This document shows positions 14,160-22,831 of a stretch of DNA of 29,319 nt, piece after piece (positions within the stretch are counted from its first letter, which is position 1; every line of letters begins with the position of its first letter). Origin of the DNA: Ruminococcaceae bacterium UBA2656. Its GTDB lineage: Bacteria; Bacillota; Clostridia; Oscillospirales; Acutalibacteraceae. Under the pieces are notes generated by a model. The model saw only the letters and a list, made by a program, of their open reading frames with translations. It was not told where the DNA came from and ran no database searches. The stretch lies in contig DENA01000009.1 of the NCBI GenBank assembly GCA_002359465.1, positions 55,404 to 84,722 of the forward strand. The letters run 5' to 3'. A program made the translations under genes and the position numbers.

Positions 14160-16538
14160 TTATTTTAACTCCACGATGGTAACGCCGGCCTCACCTTCGC
14201 CGAAGACGCCGAGCCGGTAACTGCGCACGCTCGGGTGCCGTTTCAGATGCTGCTGCACCGCCGCGCGCAGGGCTCCCGTGCCTTTTCCGTGGATGATGGT
14301 CAGCTGCTCAATACCGCTGAGGAGCGCCGCGTCGATGAAACGGTCTACATTCATAATGGCTTCTTCCGTCATCTGGCCGCGCAGGTCGAGCTCAGTCGCC
14401 ACCTTTGCCTGCGCCCTGCCCGTGACATTCCTTGTAACGGTCCTGTGGGGTGCTTTGGCCTTCTTTTCCTGTACCAGCCGCAGATTGGCAAGCGGCACCC
14501 TCGTCTGGATGATGCCCGCCTGCACCAGAACATTCTGGCCGTTCCCCTCCGGCAGCTGCAGCACCGTTCCCTGTTTATCAATGTCATAAATCAGAACCGT
14601 GTCGCCCACCTTCAGCGGACGCGGCAGAACATATTCTCCCTCATCCTGCCGGCTGTGGACCGGGTCCGCGGTTTCCTCAAGGGAACGGAGCCCGGCTTTC
14701 AGCTTTGCCTTCTGTTCGGCGGAAAGCGTTTTGTTCTGCTGCTTTTTCAGTTCCTCCATTTCATTTAAAAGAGCGTCGATCTGCCCGCGTGTGCGGGAAA
14801 CCAGCTCAGAGGCCTGACGTCGCGCCTTTTCAATCTCTTTGTCTGCCTCAGCCTGTATGCTGTCACGGATCTCCTGCGCGTCCTTCTGGGCGCGGACGGC
14901 TTCCAAGTGCGCTTGTTCCGTTTTCGTCCGCTCGCTTTCCAGCTTCTGACGGCTGGTTTCCAGGCTTTGCACCACATCCTCAAAGCGTGTATTTTCACTG
15001 GATACCAGCTCTTTTGCGCGTTCGACAATTTCATTGTCCATGCCGAGTCGCAGGGAAATGGCAAACGCGTTGGAGCGGCCCGGCACACCGATCAGAAGAC
15101 GGTAGGTCGGACGCAGCGTCTTTACGTCGAATTCACAGCACGCGTTTTCCACCCCGCCCGTCTGAAGCGCGTAGGCCTTCAGTTCGGCGTAATGGGTGGT
15201 GGCGGCAACGCGCGCGCCTTTGGCGCGCAGGGCCTCCAGAATCGCCATGGCAAGCGCCGCGCCCTCGACAGGGTCGGTTCCCGCCCCCAGTTCGTCCAGA
15301 AGGATCAGGCTGTTCTCATCCGCCTGTCTGATTATCTGTATAATATTGGTCATATGCGCCGAAAAAGTGGACAATGACTGTTCAATACTCTGCTCGTCGC
15401 CGATATCGGCAAGCACCTGATGAAAAACGGAAATCTGACTGCTCTCCGCAACCGGCAGCAGCAGCCCGCACATGGCCATCAGCGTAAGAAGGCCGACGGT
15501 TTTCAGGGATACCGTTTTTCCTCCGGTATTGGGGCCGGTAATCACCAGTGTGTCAAAGCTGACGCCGAGTTCAATGTCTGTGGGAACGACCCGATCCTGA
15601 CTGATCAGCGGATGGCGCGCTTTTTTCAGCAAAATTCGACCCTGGTCGTTCACTGCCGGAAGGCTCGCCTTCATTTTATAACCGAGGTTTGCCTTTGCAA
15701 AAATCAGGTTCAGCTCCACCGCAGCCTGATACCCGCTGATGGTTCCGCTGGAAAAATTACCGGTTTCGGCCGAAAGCTCGGCAAGAATCCGCTCTATTTC
15801 CGCCTGTTCCTGCGACTGCAGCACCCGAACCTCATTATTGGCCTCCACGACCCCCATCGGCTCGACAAAAACCGTCGCGCCGCTGGAAGAGGTGTCGTGC
15901 ACCAGACCCGCGATTTCCCCTCTGCATTCCGCTTTGACCGGCACGACAAACCGGCCGCCGCGCATGGTGACGATCGGGTCCTGCAAATATTTTTGATACA
16001 GCGGGGAACGAATCATCTTGTCAAGCTGTTCCCTGACCCGGGAGGACGCGGAACGGATTCTGCGGCGGATAGCCGCCAGCTGGACGGACGCGTTGTCCGA
16101 CATTTCCTCCTCGGAAAGAATCGCGCCGTAAATCCGGTCTTCCAGATATTTATTGGGCATCAGCGAGTCAAATCGCCAGTCAAGGCAGCTTTTCACCCCT
16201 GCGCTTTTCGCACGCCACTCCACAATTCCGCGCAGCGTGCGCAGAACGCCGGCGATGCGCAGCAGCTCCGCCATGTTGAGCGTACCGCCCGCTTCGGCAC
16301 GGCGCAGTGAGTTGGTTACATTTTTCAGCCCTCCGAAGGACGGCGCACCGAAGCGGGCCATCAGGGAATGGGCTTCGTCGGTGTCTGTCAGTAGCCGCTG
16401 CACCTCTGTAAGCGAAACGGACGGGGTCAGCCGCACAGCAAGCTCGGCCGCGTCCTCGCACGCCGTTTCGGCGGCAAGCAGCTTCAATATTTTATCAAGC
16501 TCCAAAGCCCGGTAGTGTCTTTGCATTATTTCTTCCAT
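14160..16538 (-). CDS. mutS2: MutS2 endonuclease / ribosome-rescue ATPase
   Basis: 792 residues, the usual length. MutS2 is a MutS paralogue without the mismatch-recognition domain; it limits recombination in some bacteria and in Bacillus splits collided ribosomes. The core and clamp come first, then the ATPase with Walker A GPNTGGKT (335-342) and LLDELGAGTDP as Walker B. A long coiled coil (about 510-640) and a C-terminal Smr nuclease domain (about 715-790, with LDLRG at 717-721 and HGKG at 750-753) follow. The start at 16538 has AGAGG 6 bases upstream; an in-frame ATG four codons later has none. Confidence 0.97.
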   Translation of the reverse strand: MEEIMQRHYRALELDKILKLLAAETACEDAAELAVRLTPSVSLTEVQRLLTDTDEAHSLMARFGAPSFGGLKNVTNSLRRAEAGGTLNMAELLRIAGVLRTLRGIVEWRAKSAGVKSCLDWRFDSLMPNKYLEDRIYGAILSEEEMSDNASVQLAAIRRRIRSASSRVREQLDKMIRSPLYQKYLQDPIVTMRGGRFVVPVKAECRGEIAGLVHDTSSSGATVFVEPMGVVEANNEVRVLQSQEQAEIERILAELSAETGNFSSGTISGYQAAVELNLIFAKANLGYKMKASLPAVNDQGRILLKKARHPLISQDRVVPTDIELGVSFDTLVITGPNTGGKTVSLKTVGLLTLMAMCGLLLPVAESSQISVFHQVLADIGDEQSIEQSLSTFSAHMTNIIQIIRQADENSLILLDELGAGTDPVEGAALAMAILEALRAKGARVAATTHYAELKAYALQTGGVENACCEFDVKTLRPTYRLLIGVPGRSNAFAISLRLGMDNEIVERAKELVSSENTRFEDVVQSLETSRQKLESERTKTEQAHLEAVRAQKDAQEIRDSIQAEADKEIEKARRQASELVSRTRGQIDALLNEMEELKKQQNKTLSAEQKAKLKAGLRSLEETADPVHSRQDEGEYVLPRPLKVGDTVLIYDIDKQGTVLQLPEGNGQNVLVQAGIIQTRVPLANLRLVQEKKAKAPHRTVTRNVTGRAQAKVATELDLRGQMTEEAIMNVDRFIDAALLSGIEQLTIIHGKGTGALRAAVQQHLKRHPSVRSYRLGVFGEGEAGVTIVELK

Positions 16539-16587
16539 AAGCTACCTCTATATTCTATGAAAATAAAATGAACTTTATAAACAATAT

Positions 16588-16926
16588 TTATGCTATAAAA
16601 ACAAACTGAATCAGAAGCATGTAGAGAACGGTTCCTCCCCCGATGCTCAAAAGCGTGCTGTGCTTCCATTTGTGCAGCAGAACCACTGCCGCTACGGAAA
16701 GCAGCTCGGGTGCGCCAAACGGTGCCGAGAAAACAGAAATTCCTTTTAAGCAGTAGATAATCAGCATTCCCATCACCGCACAGGGCAGCACTTTGCCCAA
16801 ATAACGGACGAAACCCGGTGTTTCCTTCCCCTGCGGGAACAGGAGAAACGGCAGAGCACGGGTGAACAGTGTAATCAGCGCCACTGTCAAAATCAGGATA
16901 AGGGACTGCCTGGTCGTCGAGGTCAT
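16588..16926 (-). CDS. azlD: Branched-chain amino acid transport protein AzlD
   Basis: 112 residues with four likely membrane segments. AzlD is the small partner of AzlC; the pair exports branched-chain amino acids and analogues such as azaleucine. The pattern [41 protein letters not shown] is typical. It starts with an ATGA overlap on the azlC stop, so the two are coupled. The pair is inserted between recO and mutS2. Confidence 0.93.
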   Translation of the reverse strand: MTSTTRQSLILILTVALITLFTRALPFLLFPQGKETPGFVRYLGKVLPCAVMGMLIIYCLKGISVFSAPFGAPELLSVAAVVLLHKWKHSTLLSIGGGTVLYMLLIQFVFIA

Positions 16927-17633
16927 GCGCTCTCCTCCTCTTCAGCGTTTTTTCTGAAAAGGCTGAGGGCCAGAACAATCAGCGCCATAGAGGGCAGGAT
17001 AAAGTTGGCCGACCCGAATACGGCAAGGCACAGGACGGAACCGCCCAGCCCGACGAGGGCGGGAAGATGGTTTCTATTATGTTCCCACTGATCTATAAAG
17101 ATAACCGTGAACAGCGCCGTCATCACAAAATCAATGCCCTTTGTATTGAAAGAGGCCATGGAGCCGATGATGCCGCCCACCGCGGAACCGGCCACCCAGT
17201 AAAGCTGGTCAAGCAGGGAAACCCAAAGCAGGAATTTGTCTTCATCCACACCCTCCGGTGCGCGGACGCTGCACAGCAGGGAAAAGGTTTCATCTGTCAG
17301 GGAAAAGATCATGTAAGGTTTCTTCTTTCCCATGCTTTTGAACCTCTCCAGCATGGAAATCCCATAAAAGGTATGTCTCGCGTTGATCATCAGCGTCATC
17401 AGCGCCGCCTGTAACGGCAGGAAAGGACCGGACAGAAGTCCGATTGCCACAAACTGCATGGAGCCCGCGTAAACAAACACACTCATCAGCACCGCCCAGC
17501 CCCAGCCGTATCCCCTGCTGTTCAGCAGGATGCCGAAGGCGGTCCCGAGGAAAAGATAGCCGAGCATCACCGGAATGGTGTGCGGGAAAGCCGCGCGCAT
17601 CGCATTTTTATGCTTCAAAAGGTTTTCCCCCAT
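16923..17633 (-). CDS. azlC: Branched-chain amino acid transport protein AzlC
   Basis: 236 residues with about five to seven membrane segments. It is the large subunit of the AzlCD export system. The N-terminal [22 protein letters not shown] and the middle [30 protein letters not shown] stretch (seen here as [19 protein letters not shown]) are hallmarks. The conserved TDETFSLL is also present. The ATG at 17633 has only a weak ribosome site (GAAAGA) and lies 8 bases after the recO stop, so translation may depend on recO. Confidence 0.95.
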   Translation of the reverse strand: MGENLLKHKNAMRAAFPHTIPVMLGYLFLGTAFGILLNSRGYGWGWAVLMSVFVYAGSMQFVAIGLLSGPFLPLQAALMTLMINARHTFYGISMLERFKSMGKKKPYMIFSLTDETFSLLCSVRAPEGVDEDKFLLWVSLLDQLYWVAGSAVGGIIGSMASFNTKGIDFVMTALFTVIFIDQWEHNRNHLPALVGLGGSVLCLAVFGSANFILPSMALIVLALSLFRKNAEEEESA

Positions 17634-17641
17634 TCATTCTT

Positions 17642-18394
17642 TCAGTCGTCCGTTTTTATTTTCCTGTAAAATTCCAGCGTATTGAAGCTGCGCTCAAGCG
17701 TAGACAAAACGTACTGCTCACTTGCCGCGGCAAGCTCTTTTACCCCCTGTTTTGACAGGCTGAAGGAAAAAAGCTTTTCGAAATCAGCGTAGATAATATG
17801 GCGCAGTCCGGTCAGCGCGCCGCGGCTCAGCCGTACGGCGGGTTCCGTGTAATCCGTAAAGCAGTCTTTGCAGTATATCAGCCCTTTTTGCGGAAGGAAA
17901 AACATTTCCTCCGCCTCATAGCACGAACAGCCGGAGCAGCAAACCAGATTGGGCATATAACCCGCAAGCGAAAGCATCCTCATTTCCACAATCGCCTTAA
18001 TCTGTGAATTTGGCCTTGTCCCCTTGCAGAGAAAATAAAAAGAATTGAGCATCAAACGCAAAAAATCCCCGGCCGCGGCTTCCTGTGGAGCCAGCGCACC
18101 CGCCAGTTCACAAAAATATTGGGCAAGGGAAAGGCGCTCAATGTCCCGCCGAAGGTCAAAGAAGACTTCGATGGGCTGCGCGTCGTCAATTATGTATTTA
18201 TCCCGCCCCTTAAAAATAGTGAAGCGGGAATAACTGAAAAGTTGTGTTGCGGAAAGTTTGCTGCTTTTTATTTTTTTAGCCTGCTGGGCAAATGCGCGCA
18301 CGACCCCTTCCTCGCTTGTCAAAACAGTTACGAGGCGGTCGCTTTCACCCACGCATTTCTCCATGATCACCAGACCCTTGGTCTCTATCTGCAT
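17642..18394 (-). CDS. recO: DNA repair protein RecO
   Basis: 250 residues. RecO binds single-stranded DNA and, with RecR, loads RecA in the RecFOR pathway. The N-terminal OB fold begins TKGLVIMEKCVGESDRLVTVLT. The C-terminal half has a zinc-finger-like set of cysteines (CCSGCSCYEAEE, later YCKDC). The ATG at 18394 has GGAGG 6 bases upstream and aligns with homologues; ten upstream in-frame residues are rejected. The start lies inside yqzL in another frame, an overlap of 50 bases, so translation of the two is likely coupled. Confidence 0.96.
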   Translation of the reverse strand: MQIETKGLVIMEKCVGESDRLVTVLTSEEGVVRAFAQQAKKIKSSKLSATQLFSYSRFTIFKGRDKYIIDDAQPIEVFFDLRRDIERLSLAQYFCELAGALAPQEAAAGDFLRLMLNSFYFLCKGTRPNSQIKAIVEMRMLSLAGYMPNLVCCSGCSCYEAEEMFFLPQKGLIYCKDCFTDYTEPAVRLSRGALTGLRHIIYADFEKLFSFSLSKQGVKELAAASEQYVLSTLERSFNTLEFYRKIKTDD

Positions 18395-18509
18395 CCGCGC
18401 CCTCCCGCATTTGCATTTCCTCATTGCTGTGTTTACATTGGCTGTAAATCAGATAATCGCTTACATTTCCGGTATGTTGAAAACAATTCCATGCTGTTTT
18501 TTCATCCAT
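18345..18509 (-). CDS. yqzL: YqzL-like small protein
   Basis: 54 residues. The N-terminal part, TAWNCFQHTGNVSDYLIYSQ, matches the pattern of Bacillus YqzL (FTW.VF.QTGNI..YLL), a small protein of unknown function encoded between era and recO. The ATG at 18509 has AAAGGGAG 8 bases upstream. The C-terminal half is polar and reads through the start region of recO in a different frame. The family members I know are about 45-47 residues, so the extra tail may simply come from the overlap. Both the position and the motif support the call. Confidence 0.82.
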   Translation of the reverse strand: MDEKTAWNCFQHTGNVSDYLIYSQCKHSNEEMQMREGADADRDQGSGDHGEMRG

Positions 18510-18530
18510 CTTTCCCGCTCCCTTTTCATT

Positions 18531-18563
18531 AAGCTAATTTAAGTATTTGCCTTAAATCAGCTT
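18531..18563. repeat. Imperfect 13-bp inverted repeat before yqzL
   Basis: AAGCTAATTTAAG and CTTAAATCAGCTT, one mismatch, with a 7-base spacer. It lies 22 bases before the yqzL start and would form a stem-loop in the leader or serve as an operator. No T run follows. Confidence 0.6.
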
Positions 18564-18584
18564 ATATGAGCGGTAAATAAATGA

Positions 18585-18590
18585 ATTATA
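18585..18590 (-). promoter_or_regulatory. Possible -10 box for yqzL-recO
   Basis: Perfect TATAAT on the minus strand, 76 bases before the yqzL start. No good -35 box is seen at 16-18 bases; that place is taken by the AT-only palindrome. An internal promoter of the era-recO run is possible. Confidence 0.35.
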
Positions 18591-18602
18591 TCCATAATCA
18601 GA

Positions 18603-18624
18603 CATATTTTTCACAAAAAATATG
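18603..18624. repeat. AT-rich 22-bp perfect palindrome after era
   Basis: CATATTTTT and AAAAATATG around CACA, just after the era stop codon. It lacks GC pairs in the stem, so a terminator role is doubtful. It overlaps where a -35 box for the TATAAT at 18585 would fall, so a protein-binding site is possible. Confidence 0.5.
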
Positions 18625-18630
18625 CTTTCC

Positions 18631-19554
18631 CTAACGGTCGAAGCTGTTGCTGTCAAACCCAAAACTGCGTAAAGCCGCAGCGCGGTTGCGCCAGTCCTCC
18701 TTGACCTTTACCCAGAGCTTCAGGTTGATTTTGCAGTCAAAAAAGCGCTCCATGTCGATGCGCGCCAGCGTACCGACCTTTTTCAGCATGGCGCCGTCCT
18801 TGCCGATAATAATCCCCTTGTGGCTCTCTTTTTCACAGAAGACGGTTGCTTCCATATCGGTGATGCCGCTGTTGTCCCCGCGCTCGCGCATGCTTTCAAC
18901 TACAACCGCAATGCCGTGCGGAACCTCCTTGCTGCAAAGGCGCAGCAGCTTTTCACGGATGATCTCCCCGGCGAGAACACGCTCGGGCTGGTCCGTGAGG
19001 GTATCTTCCTCAAAAAAATGCCCGCCCGGCATCGCAAGTTTTTCCAGTTCGCCGGTAAGGTCTTTGATTCCGTTGCCGTCAATCGCCGAAACGGGGACAA
19101 CGGCCTCAAAATCATAAAGCGCGGACAGTTCGGATATCTGCGACATTAAAACGCTCTTGTCCTGCAGAAGGTCAATCTTATTGATTGCCAGCACAGCCGG
19201 GATGCTGAGCGACTGAAATTTTTCGATCAACGCCAGATCGGCCGGAGAGGTTTTTTTCCCCGCCTCCACCACTAGAAGGCAGGCATCCACCCCGGAAACG
19301 GACTCGGTAACGGAACGCACCATATATTCCCCAAGCTGGTTATGGGGTTTTAAAAGGCCGGGCGTATCGATAAAAACCAGCTGATACTCCCCACGGGTCA
19401 AGACGCCCATAATACGGGTGCGCGTTGTCTGCGGTTTATTGGAGACAATCGCGACCTTCTGCCCGAGCATTGCATTCAAAAGGGAGGATTTTCCCACGTT
19501 CGGGCGGCCTACGATGGCAATAAAAGCAGATTTCTCCTTTGTCTGATCCACCAT
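18631..19554 (-). CDS. era: GTPase Era
   Basis: 307 residues. Era is an essential GTPase that binds the 3' end of 16S rRNA during 30S assembly. The GTPase motifs are G1 GRPNVGKS (16-23), G3 DTPG (63-66) and G4 NKID in VLAINKIDLL. The C-terminal KH domain has GIIIGKDGAMLKKVG, followed by the typical LKLWVKVKEDWRN. The start at 19554 has AAGGAG 8 bases upstream. Gene order ybeY-dgkA-era matches Bacillus except that cdd (cytidine deaminase) is missing between dgkA and era. Confidence 0.98.
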   Translation of the reverse strand: MVDQTKEKSAFIAIVGRPNVGKSSLLNAMLGQKVAIVSNKPQTTRTRIMGVLTRGEYQLVFIDTPGLLKPHNQLGEYMVRSVTESVSGVDACLLVVEAGKKTSPADLALIEKFQSLSIPAVLAINKIDLLQDKSVLMSQISELSALYDFEAVVPVSAIDGNGIKDLTGELEKLAMPGGHFFEEDTLTDQPERVLAGEIIREKLLRLCSKEVPHGIAVVVESMRERGDNSGITDMEATVFCEKESHKGIIIGKDGAMLKKVGTLARIDMERFFDCKINLKLWVKVKEDWRNRAAALRSFGFDSNSFDR

Positions 19555-19566
19555 GGAATTTTCTCC

Positions 19567-20049
19567 TTATTTCTCACGTTTTTTTCTGATATAGTCTCGG
19601 AAACCGATGGGTCCCATTACGATGTAAACAATACTCACTGCCGTCACAGCAGCAAGCAGCAGCAGCATGAGCGGATTGGAAGCAAAATACCGCATGATTT
19701 TAACAAACGACGCGGGCTGCCAAAAAACGCACACGCCGACCACGGCGGCAAAAACAGCGCAGATTAAGACCGCACCGGCTGCCATGTCCTTGATGATCCG
19801 GACCACGGGGTGAAAGCTGGACGCGGTCATATCGCAGAGTTCCTCCGCAACCGTATTGAACAGTTCGGCGGTCATCACCATGGCGGTCACAATAAAGACA
19901 GCCGCATAGCTTGTCCGTGACATTTCAAAAAACAACGAAAAGACAAATACATACAGTGCAGCCACCGTATGTATCCGCATATTCCGTTCATTATTAATGC
20001 AGTAGACTATTCCGCGAAAAGCATACTTAAAGCTTTTAAAAAACCGCAA
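19567..20049 (-). CDS. dgkA: Diacylglycerol/undecaprenol kinase family protein
   Basis: 160 residues, with a three-helix membrane core plus an extra hydrophobic segment at the C-terminus (about 127-148). In Firmicutes this family phosphorylates undecaprenol to recycle the lipid carrier for wall synthesis. The sequence shows FKYAFRGIVYCINNERNMRIH near the start, then AELFNTVAEELCD (61-73) and KDMAAGAVL (87-95), the catalytic and metal-binding parts. The start is TTG at 20049 with GAGGAG 5 bases upstream. It begins 2 bases after the ybeY stop. Substrate choice is from family knowledge. Confidence 0.92.
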   Translation of the reverse strand: MRFFKSFKYAFRGIVYCINNERNMRIHTVAALYVFVFSLFFEMSRTSYAAVFIVTAMVMTAELFNTVAEELCDMTASSFHPVVRIIKDMAAGAVLICAVFAAVVGVCVFWQPASFVKIMRYFASNPLMLLLLAAVTAVSIVYIVMGPIGFRDYIRKKREK

Positions 20050-20051
20050 GT

Positions 20052-20561
20052 TTACTCCTCATCCTCGTCCAAAACATAACTGCTTGTGCCGGGAAGTCCC
20101 AGCTGGGTCATAACCAGTTCCTCTTTTTCGCGCATATGCACTCTCTGAATCCCGCCGTCCTCATGGTCGTAGCCGAGCAGGTGCAGCATGGAATGCACGG
20201 AAAGATAACCCACTTCGCGCTCAAGGCTGTGGCCGTAGCGCTCTGCCTGCTCCACCGCCTTTTCCATGGAAATGACGATGTCGCCCAAAATCTTGGCTCC
20301 GGTCGAATGGTTGACGTCGTAGACCCCGTTTTCCCCCATGGGGAAGGAAAGCACATCGGTCGGAACATCTTTTCCGCGGTACTGTTTGTTCAGTTCATGT
20401 ATCTGCTCATTATTCACGAAAGTAACACTGATTTCCGCGGGTGCACCGAATTTTTCCATGCGCAGCACCGCATTGCAGCAGCGCCGCACCAGCATGCGCA
20501 GTCCCGTAGGAATTTTAACATCTTTCTGCTTGTTTTCAATGATAACTCTAACCTTTTCCAT
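20052..20561 (-). CDS. ybeY: Endoribonuclease YbeY
   Basis: 169 residues. YbeY is a zinc-dependent RNase-fold protein needed for 3' maturation of 16S rRNA and ribosome quality control. The zinc site H123-x3-H127-x5-H133 is in SVHSMLHLLGYDH, and RGKDVPTDVLSFP is the second family signature. The start at 20561 follows the phoH stop by 5 bases; the nearest strong ribosome site, GAGGAGG, lies in the end of phoH 16 bases away, so coupling to phoH is likely. Confidence 0.97.
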   Translation of the reverse strand: MEKVRVIIENKQKDVKIPTGLRMLVRRCCNAVLRMEKFGAPAEISVTFVNNEQIHELNKQYRGKDVPTDVLSFPMGENGVYDVNHSTGAKILGDIVISMEKAVEQAERYGHSLEREVGYLSVHSMLHLLGYDHEDGGIQRVHMREKEELVMTQLGLPGTSSYVLDEDEE

Positions 20562-20566
20562 GGTGT

Positions 20567-21526
20567 TTAATGCCCGGCCTCCTCGTTTTTCTCATATGCT
20601 TTAATGATGTCCTGCACCAGTTTATGGCGAACGACATCTTTTTCATTAAATCGAACCTGTGCGATATCGTCAATATCACGCAGTATTTTCATTACGTCCT
20701 TCAGGCCGGATCTGCGGCCGTCCGGCAGGTCAATCTGCGTGATGTCCCCGGTAATGACCATTTTGGAATTGAATCCCAAACGGGTAAGAAACATCTTCAT
20801 CTGCTCGGGTGTGGTATTCTGCGCTTCGTCAAGAATGATAAAGCTGTCGTCAAGGGTTCTTCCGCGCATATACGCCAGCGGCGCCACCTCAATGTTGCCG
20901 CGCTCCACATATTTCTGGTACGTTTCCGCGCCCAGCATGTCGAACAGCGCGTCGTAAAGCGGGCGCAGGTACGGGTCCACCTTCTGCTGCAGATCGCCCG
21001 GAAGAAAGCCCAGCTTTTCACCGGCTTCCACAGCGGGGCGGGTCAGCACAATCCTATTGACCTCCTGTGCGCGGAACGCGGTAACGGCAAGGGCGACGGC
21101 AAGATAGGTTTTACCGGTCCCGGCCGGGCCGACCCCGAGGGTAATCGTATGGCTTTTAATCGCCGTACAGTATTTTTTCTGCCCGAGCGTTTTGGCCTTG
21201 ACCGGCTTCCCTTTTGACGTTATGCAAATGCAGTCTCCTGCAAGCGTATCAATTTTATCCTCGCTGCCCTCATTCACAAGGGATATGCAGTAGCGCACAT
21301 TCTGTTCGCTCAAAGCTTCTCCCCGGTTGACAAGAGACAGCAGGCTGTCTATGGCGCGAACCGCCAGCGCGACATCCTCCGGATCACCGGAAACCTTGAT
21401 TTCACTTCCGCGTCCGACAATGCCCACACGGTACTCCTTTTCCATCAGCCTGATATTTTCATCAAAGTTGCCGAAAAGAGCGACCGCCTGTTCCATGCGG
21501 TCAATATTGATCCTTTGTTCAAACAT
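20567..21526 (-). CDS. phoH: PhoH family ATPase
   Basis: 319 residues. PhoH-like proteins are RecA-fold NTPases with RNA-related roles; they usually sit before ybeY. The N-terminal part is KH-like (about 1-75). Walker A GPAGTGKT is at 133-140, Walker B ILDEAQN at 231-237, and VITGDITQIDLP follows. The ATG at 21526 has AAGGTGA about 7 bases upstream. The longer frame to 21589 is rejected because it would start upstream of the likely transcription start of the promoter at 21588-21616. Confidence 0.95.
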   Translation of the reverse strand: MFEQRINIDRMEQAVALFGNFDENIRLMEKEYRVGIVGRGSEIKVSGDPEDVALAVRAIDSLLSLVNRGEALSEQNVRYCISLVNEGSEDKIDTLAGDCICITSKGKPVKAKTLGQKKYCTAIKSHTITLGVGPAGTGKTYLAVALAVTAFRAQEVNRIVLTRPAVEAGEKLGFLPGDLQQKVDPYLRPLYDALFDMLGAETYQKYVERGNIEVAPLAYMRGRTLDDSFIILDEAQNTTPEQMKMFLTRLGFNSKMVITGDITQIDLPDGRRSGLKDVMKILRDIDDIAQVRFNEKDVVRHKLVQDIIKAYEKNEEAGH

Positions 21527-21587
21527 TCTATCACCTTTTGAAGATTTAACCAGGGGTGGAAAACCTTCCCTCAGATAAATTAGGTTC

Positions 21588-21616
21588 ATTATAACACAGC
21601 AAACCTATTAAGTCAC
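21588..21616 (-). promoter_or_regulatory. Sigma-A promoter of phoH-ybeY-dgkA-era
   Basis: -35 GTGACT (21611-21616), 17-base spacer, extended -10 TGTTATAAT with the hexamer at 21588-21593, minus strand. It lies just after the yqfD stop and separates the vegetative genes from the sporulation pair yqfCD. Confidence 0.75.
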
Positions 21617-21640
21617 CATGATTAATGACTAAAAATCTCA

Positions 21641-22822
21641 TTATTTTATTAATATTTCCGATTCCTGCGCAATATTTTCCTCACATTTGACTTTCAGGGT
21701 GTAAATCAGCCTGGAATCGGCAAAATTGCTGTCCTCACTGGCGGAAATGATCTTCGCGTCCTTCAGTTCTTCCTTCTGTTTCTGCTCCATTTGATTTTTT
21801 GCCTCTGCAATTGCCTGCTGTTTTGTGAGGGTGATATTTTCCGTGCGCTCCTCTGTCCACTTCTCTTCGTAAACGCCAAGGGGCAGGATGGAATTCATCA
21901 GCTTCAGGTCGGTGCGCACCCCCTCCACCCGATAGTTTCCTACCGGTTTTCCCGCAAACGTGAGCGGTACGCGCGTTCCAAACAGGGACAGACATCTGCG
22001 CGTAAGTGTTTTGCCTGTGGGCTTTACCTCGGTGCGTTTCAAATCGACTTCCGCAGTCAGCGTACGGGAGGTCTCGGCAATAATTTTTCCGGCGGCATGC
22101 CTGAGCGTGGAATAGCCAAGGTTATCTTCGACAACACAGCTGATCAGCAGCTGCCCTTCGACGACCGCGTCCCCCTTGCTGACCTGCGGCGTGCCGGTAA
22201 ACACATCCATGGAAAGAATCTGTCCCGTGCGGGCGGCCTTAATATTGCAGACCGTCTCCCCCTTATCGCCGGTGATCAGCGGCCGGTCAACTTTTTCCTG
22301 CATCTGAATTTCGGCGGAGCATCCCCTGGTGTTGACAGAGAGCCACCCGACCTGCGGAAATTTCAGCATGAGCTTCTGTTGCAGCGCCTGCGGCTGAACC
22401 TTTGATTTTAACACTCCGGGCTGCACGCCCATGCGCACCAACTCTGCCTCAATCTGTTCTGTGGGGATGGAGGTATTCCCGCTGACCGTAATGCTCCAGA
22501 CATGAAGCGACAGCAGATGAATGACAATCATGAACAGAACCGCCCCCGCAAGGATTCCCCTGCGCTTTCGTATTCCTTTTGTCGCGAACGGAAATCCGTG
22601 CCGTTCGCGGACTTTCAGCTTTGCGTCCGCCTTACGCGCGCAGGGACGCAGCGCGCGGTAACTCTGTACGGCAACACAGGCCCCGCCGTCCCTGCCGCCC
22701 TGAATGTCCCAGAGGTTAACGCCGGAACGGGCGCAGTAGTTCAGAAAGCGTTCATGGCTGCCGCCGACAACGGAAAAACGGACGTAGCCCAGAAGCCAGC
22801 GCGTCAAATGTAAAGAAATCAT
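21641..22822 (-). CDS. yqfD: Sporulation protein YqfD
   Basis: 393 residues. YqfD is a membrane protein made in the mother cell during sporulation; its loss impairs spore formation in Bacillus. It starts MISLHLTRWLLGYVRFSVVGG, a family signature, has one membrane segment (about 88-109) and then a large outside domain with ITVSGNTSIPTEQI. A basic, cysteine-containing cytoplasmic stretch comes before the membrane segment. It lies 9 bases after yqfC and is probably made from the sigma-E-type promoter there. Confidence 0.93.
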   Translation of the reverse strand: MISLHLTRWLLGYVRFSVVGGSHERFLNYCARSGVNLWDIQGGRDGGACVAVQSYRALRPCARKADAKLKVRERHGFPFATKGIRKRRGILAGAVLFMIVIHLLSLHVWSITVSGNTSIPTEQIEAELVRMGVQPGVLKSKVQPQALQQKLMLKFPQVGWLSVNTRGCSAEIQMQEKVDRPLITGDKGETVCNIKAARTGQILSMDVFTGTPQVSKGDAVVEGQLLISCVVEDNLGYSTLRHAAGKIIAETSRTLTAEVDLKRTEVKPTGKTLTRRCLSLFGTRVPLTFAGKPVGNYRVEGVRTDLKLMNSILPLGVYEEKWTEERTENITLTKQQAIAEAKNQMEQKQKEELKDAKIISASEDSNFADSRLIYTLKVKCEENIAQESEILIK

Positions 22823-22831
22823 CCCGCCACC

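Noticed and set aside
15420..16310. Plus-strand open frame of 296 codons opposite mutS2
   Set aside because: Antisense shadow of mutS2; composition is unlike a protein (rich in Arg, His and Gln) and no family pattern is seen.
16526..16978. 150-codon minus-strand frame over azlD
   Set aside because: It is out of frame with the clear AzlD sequence and shows no family pattern.
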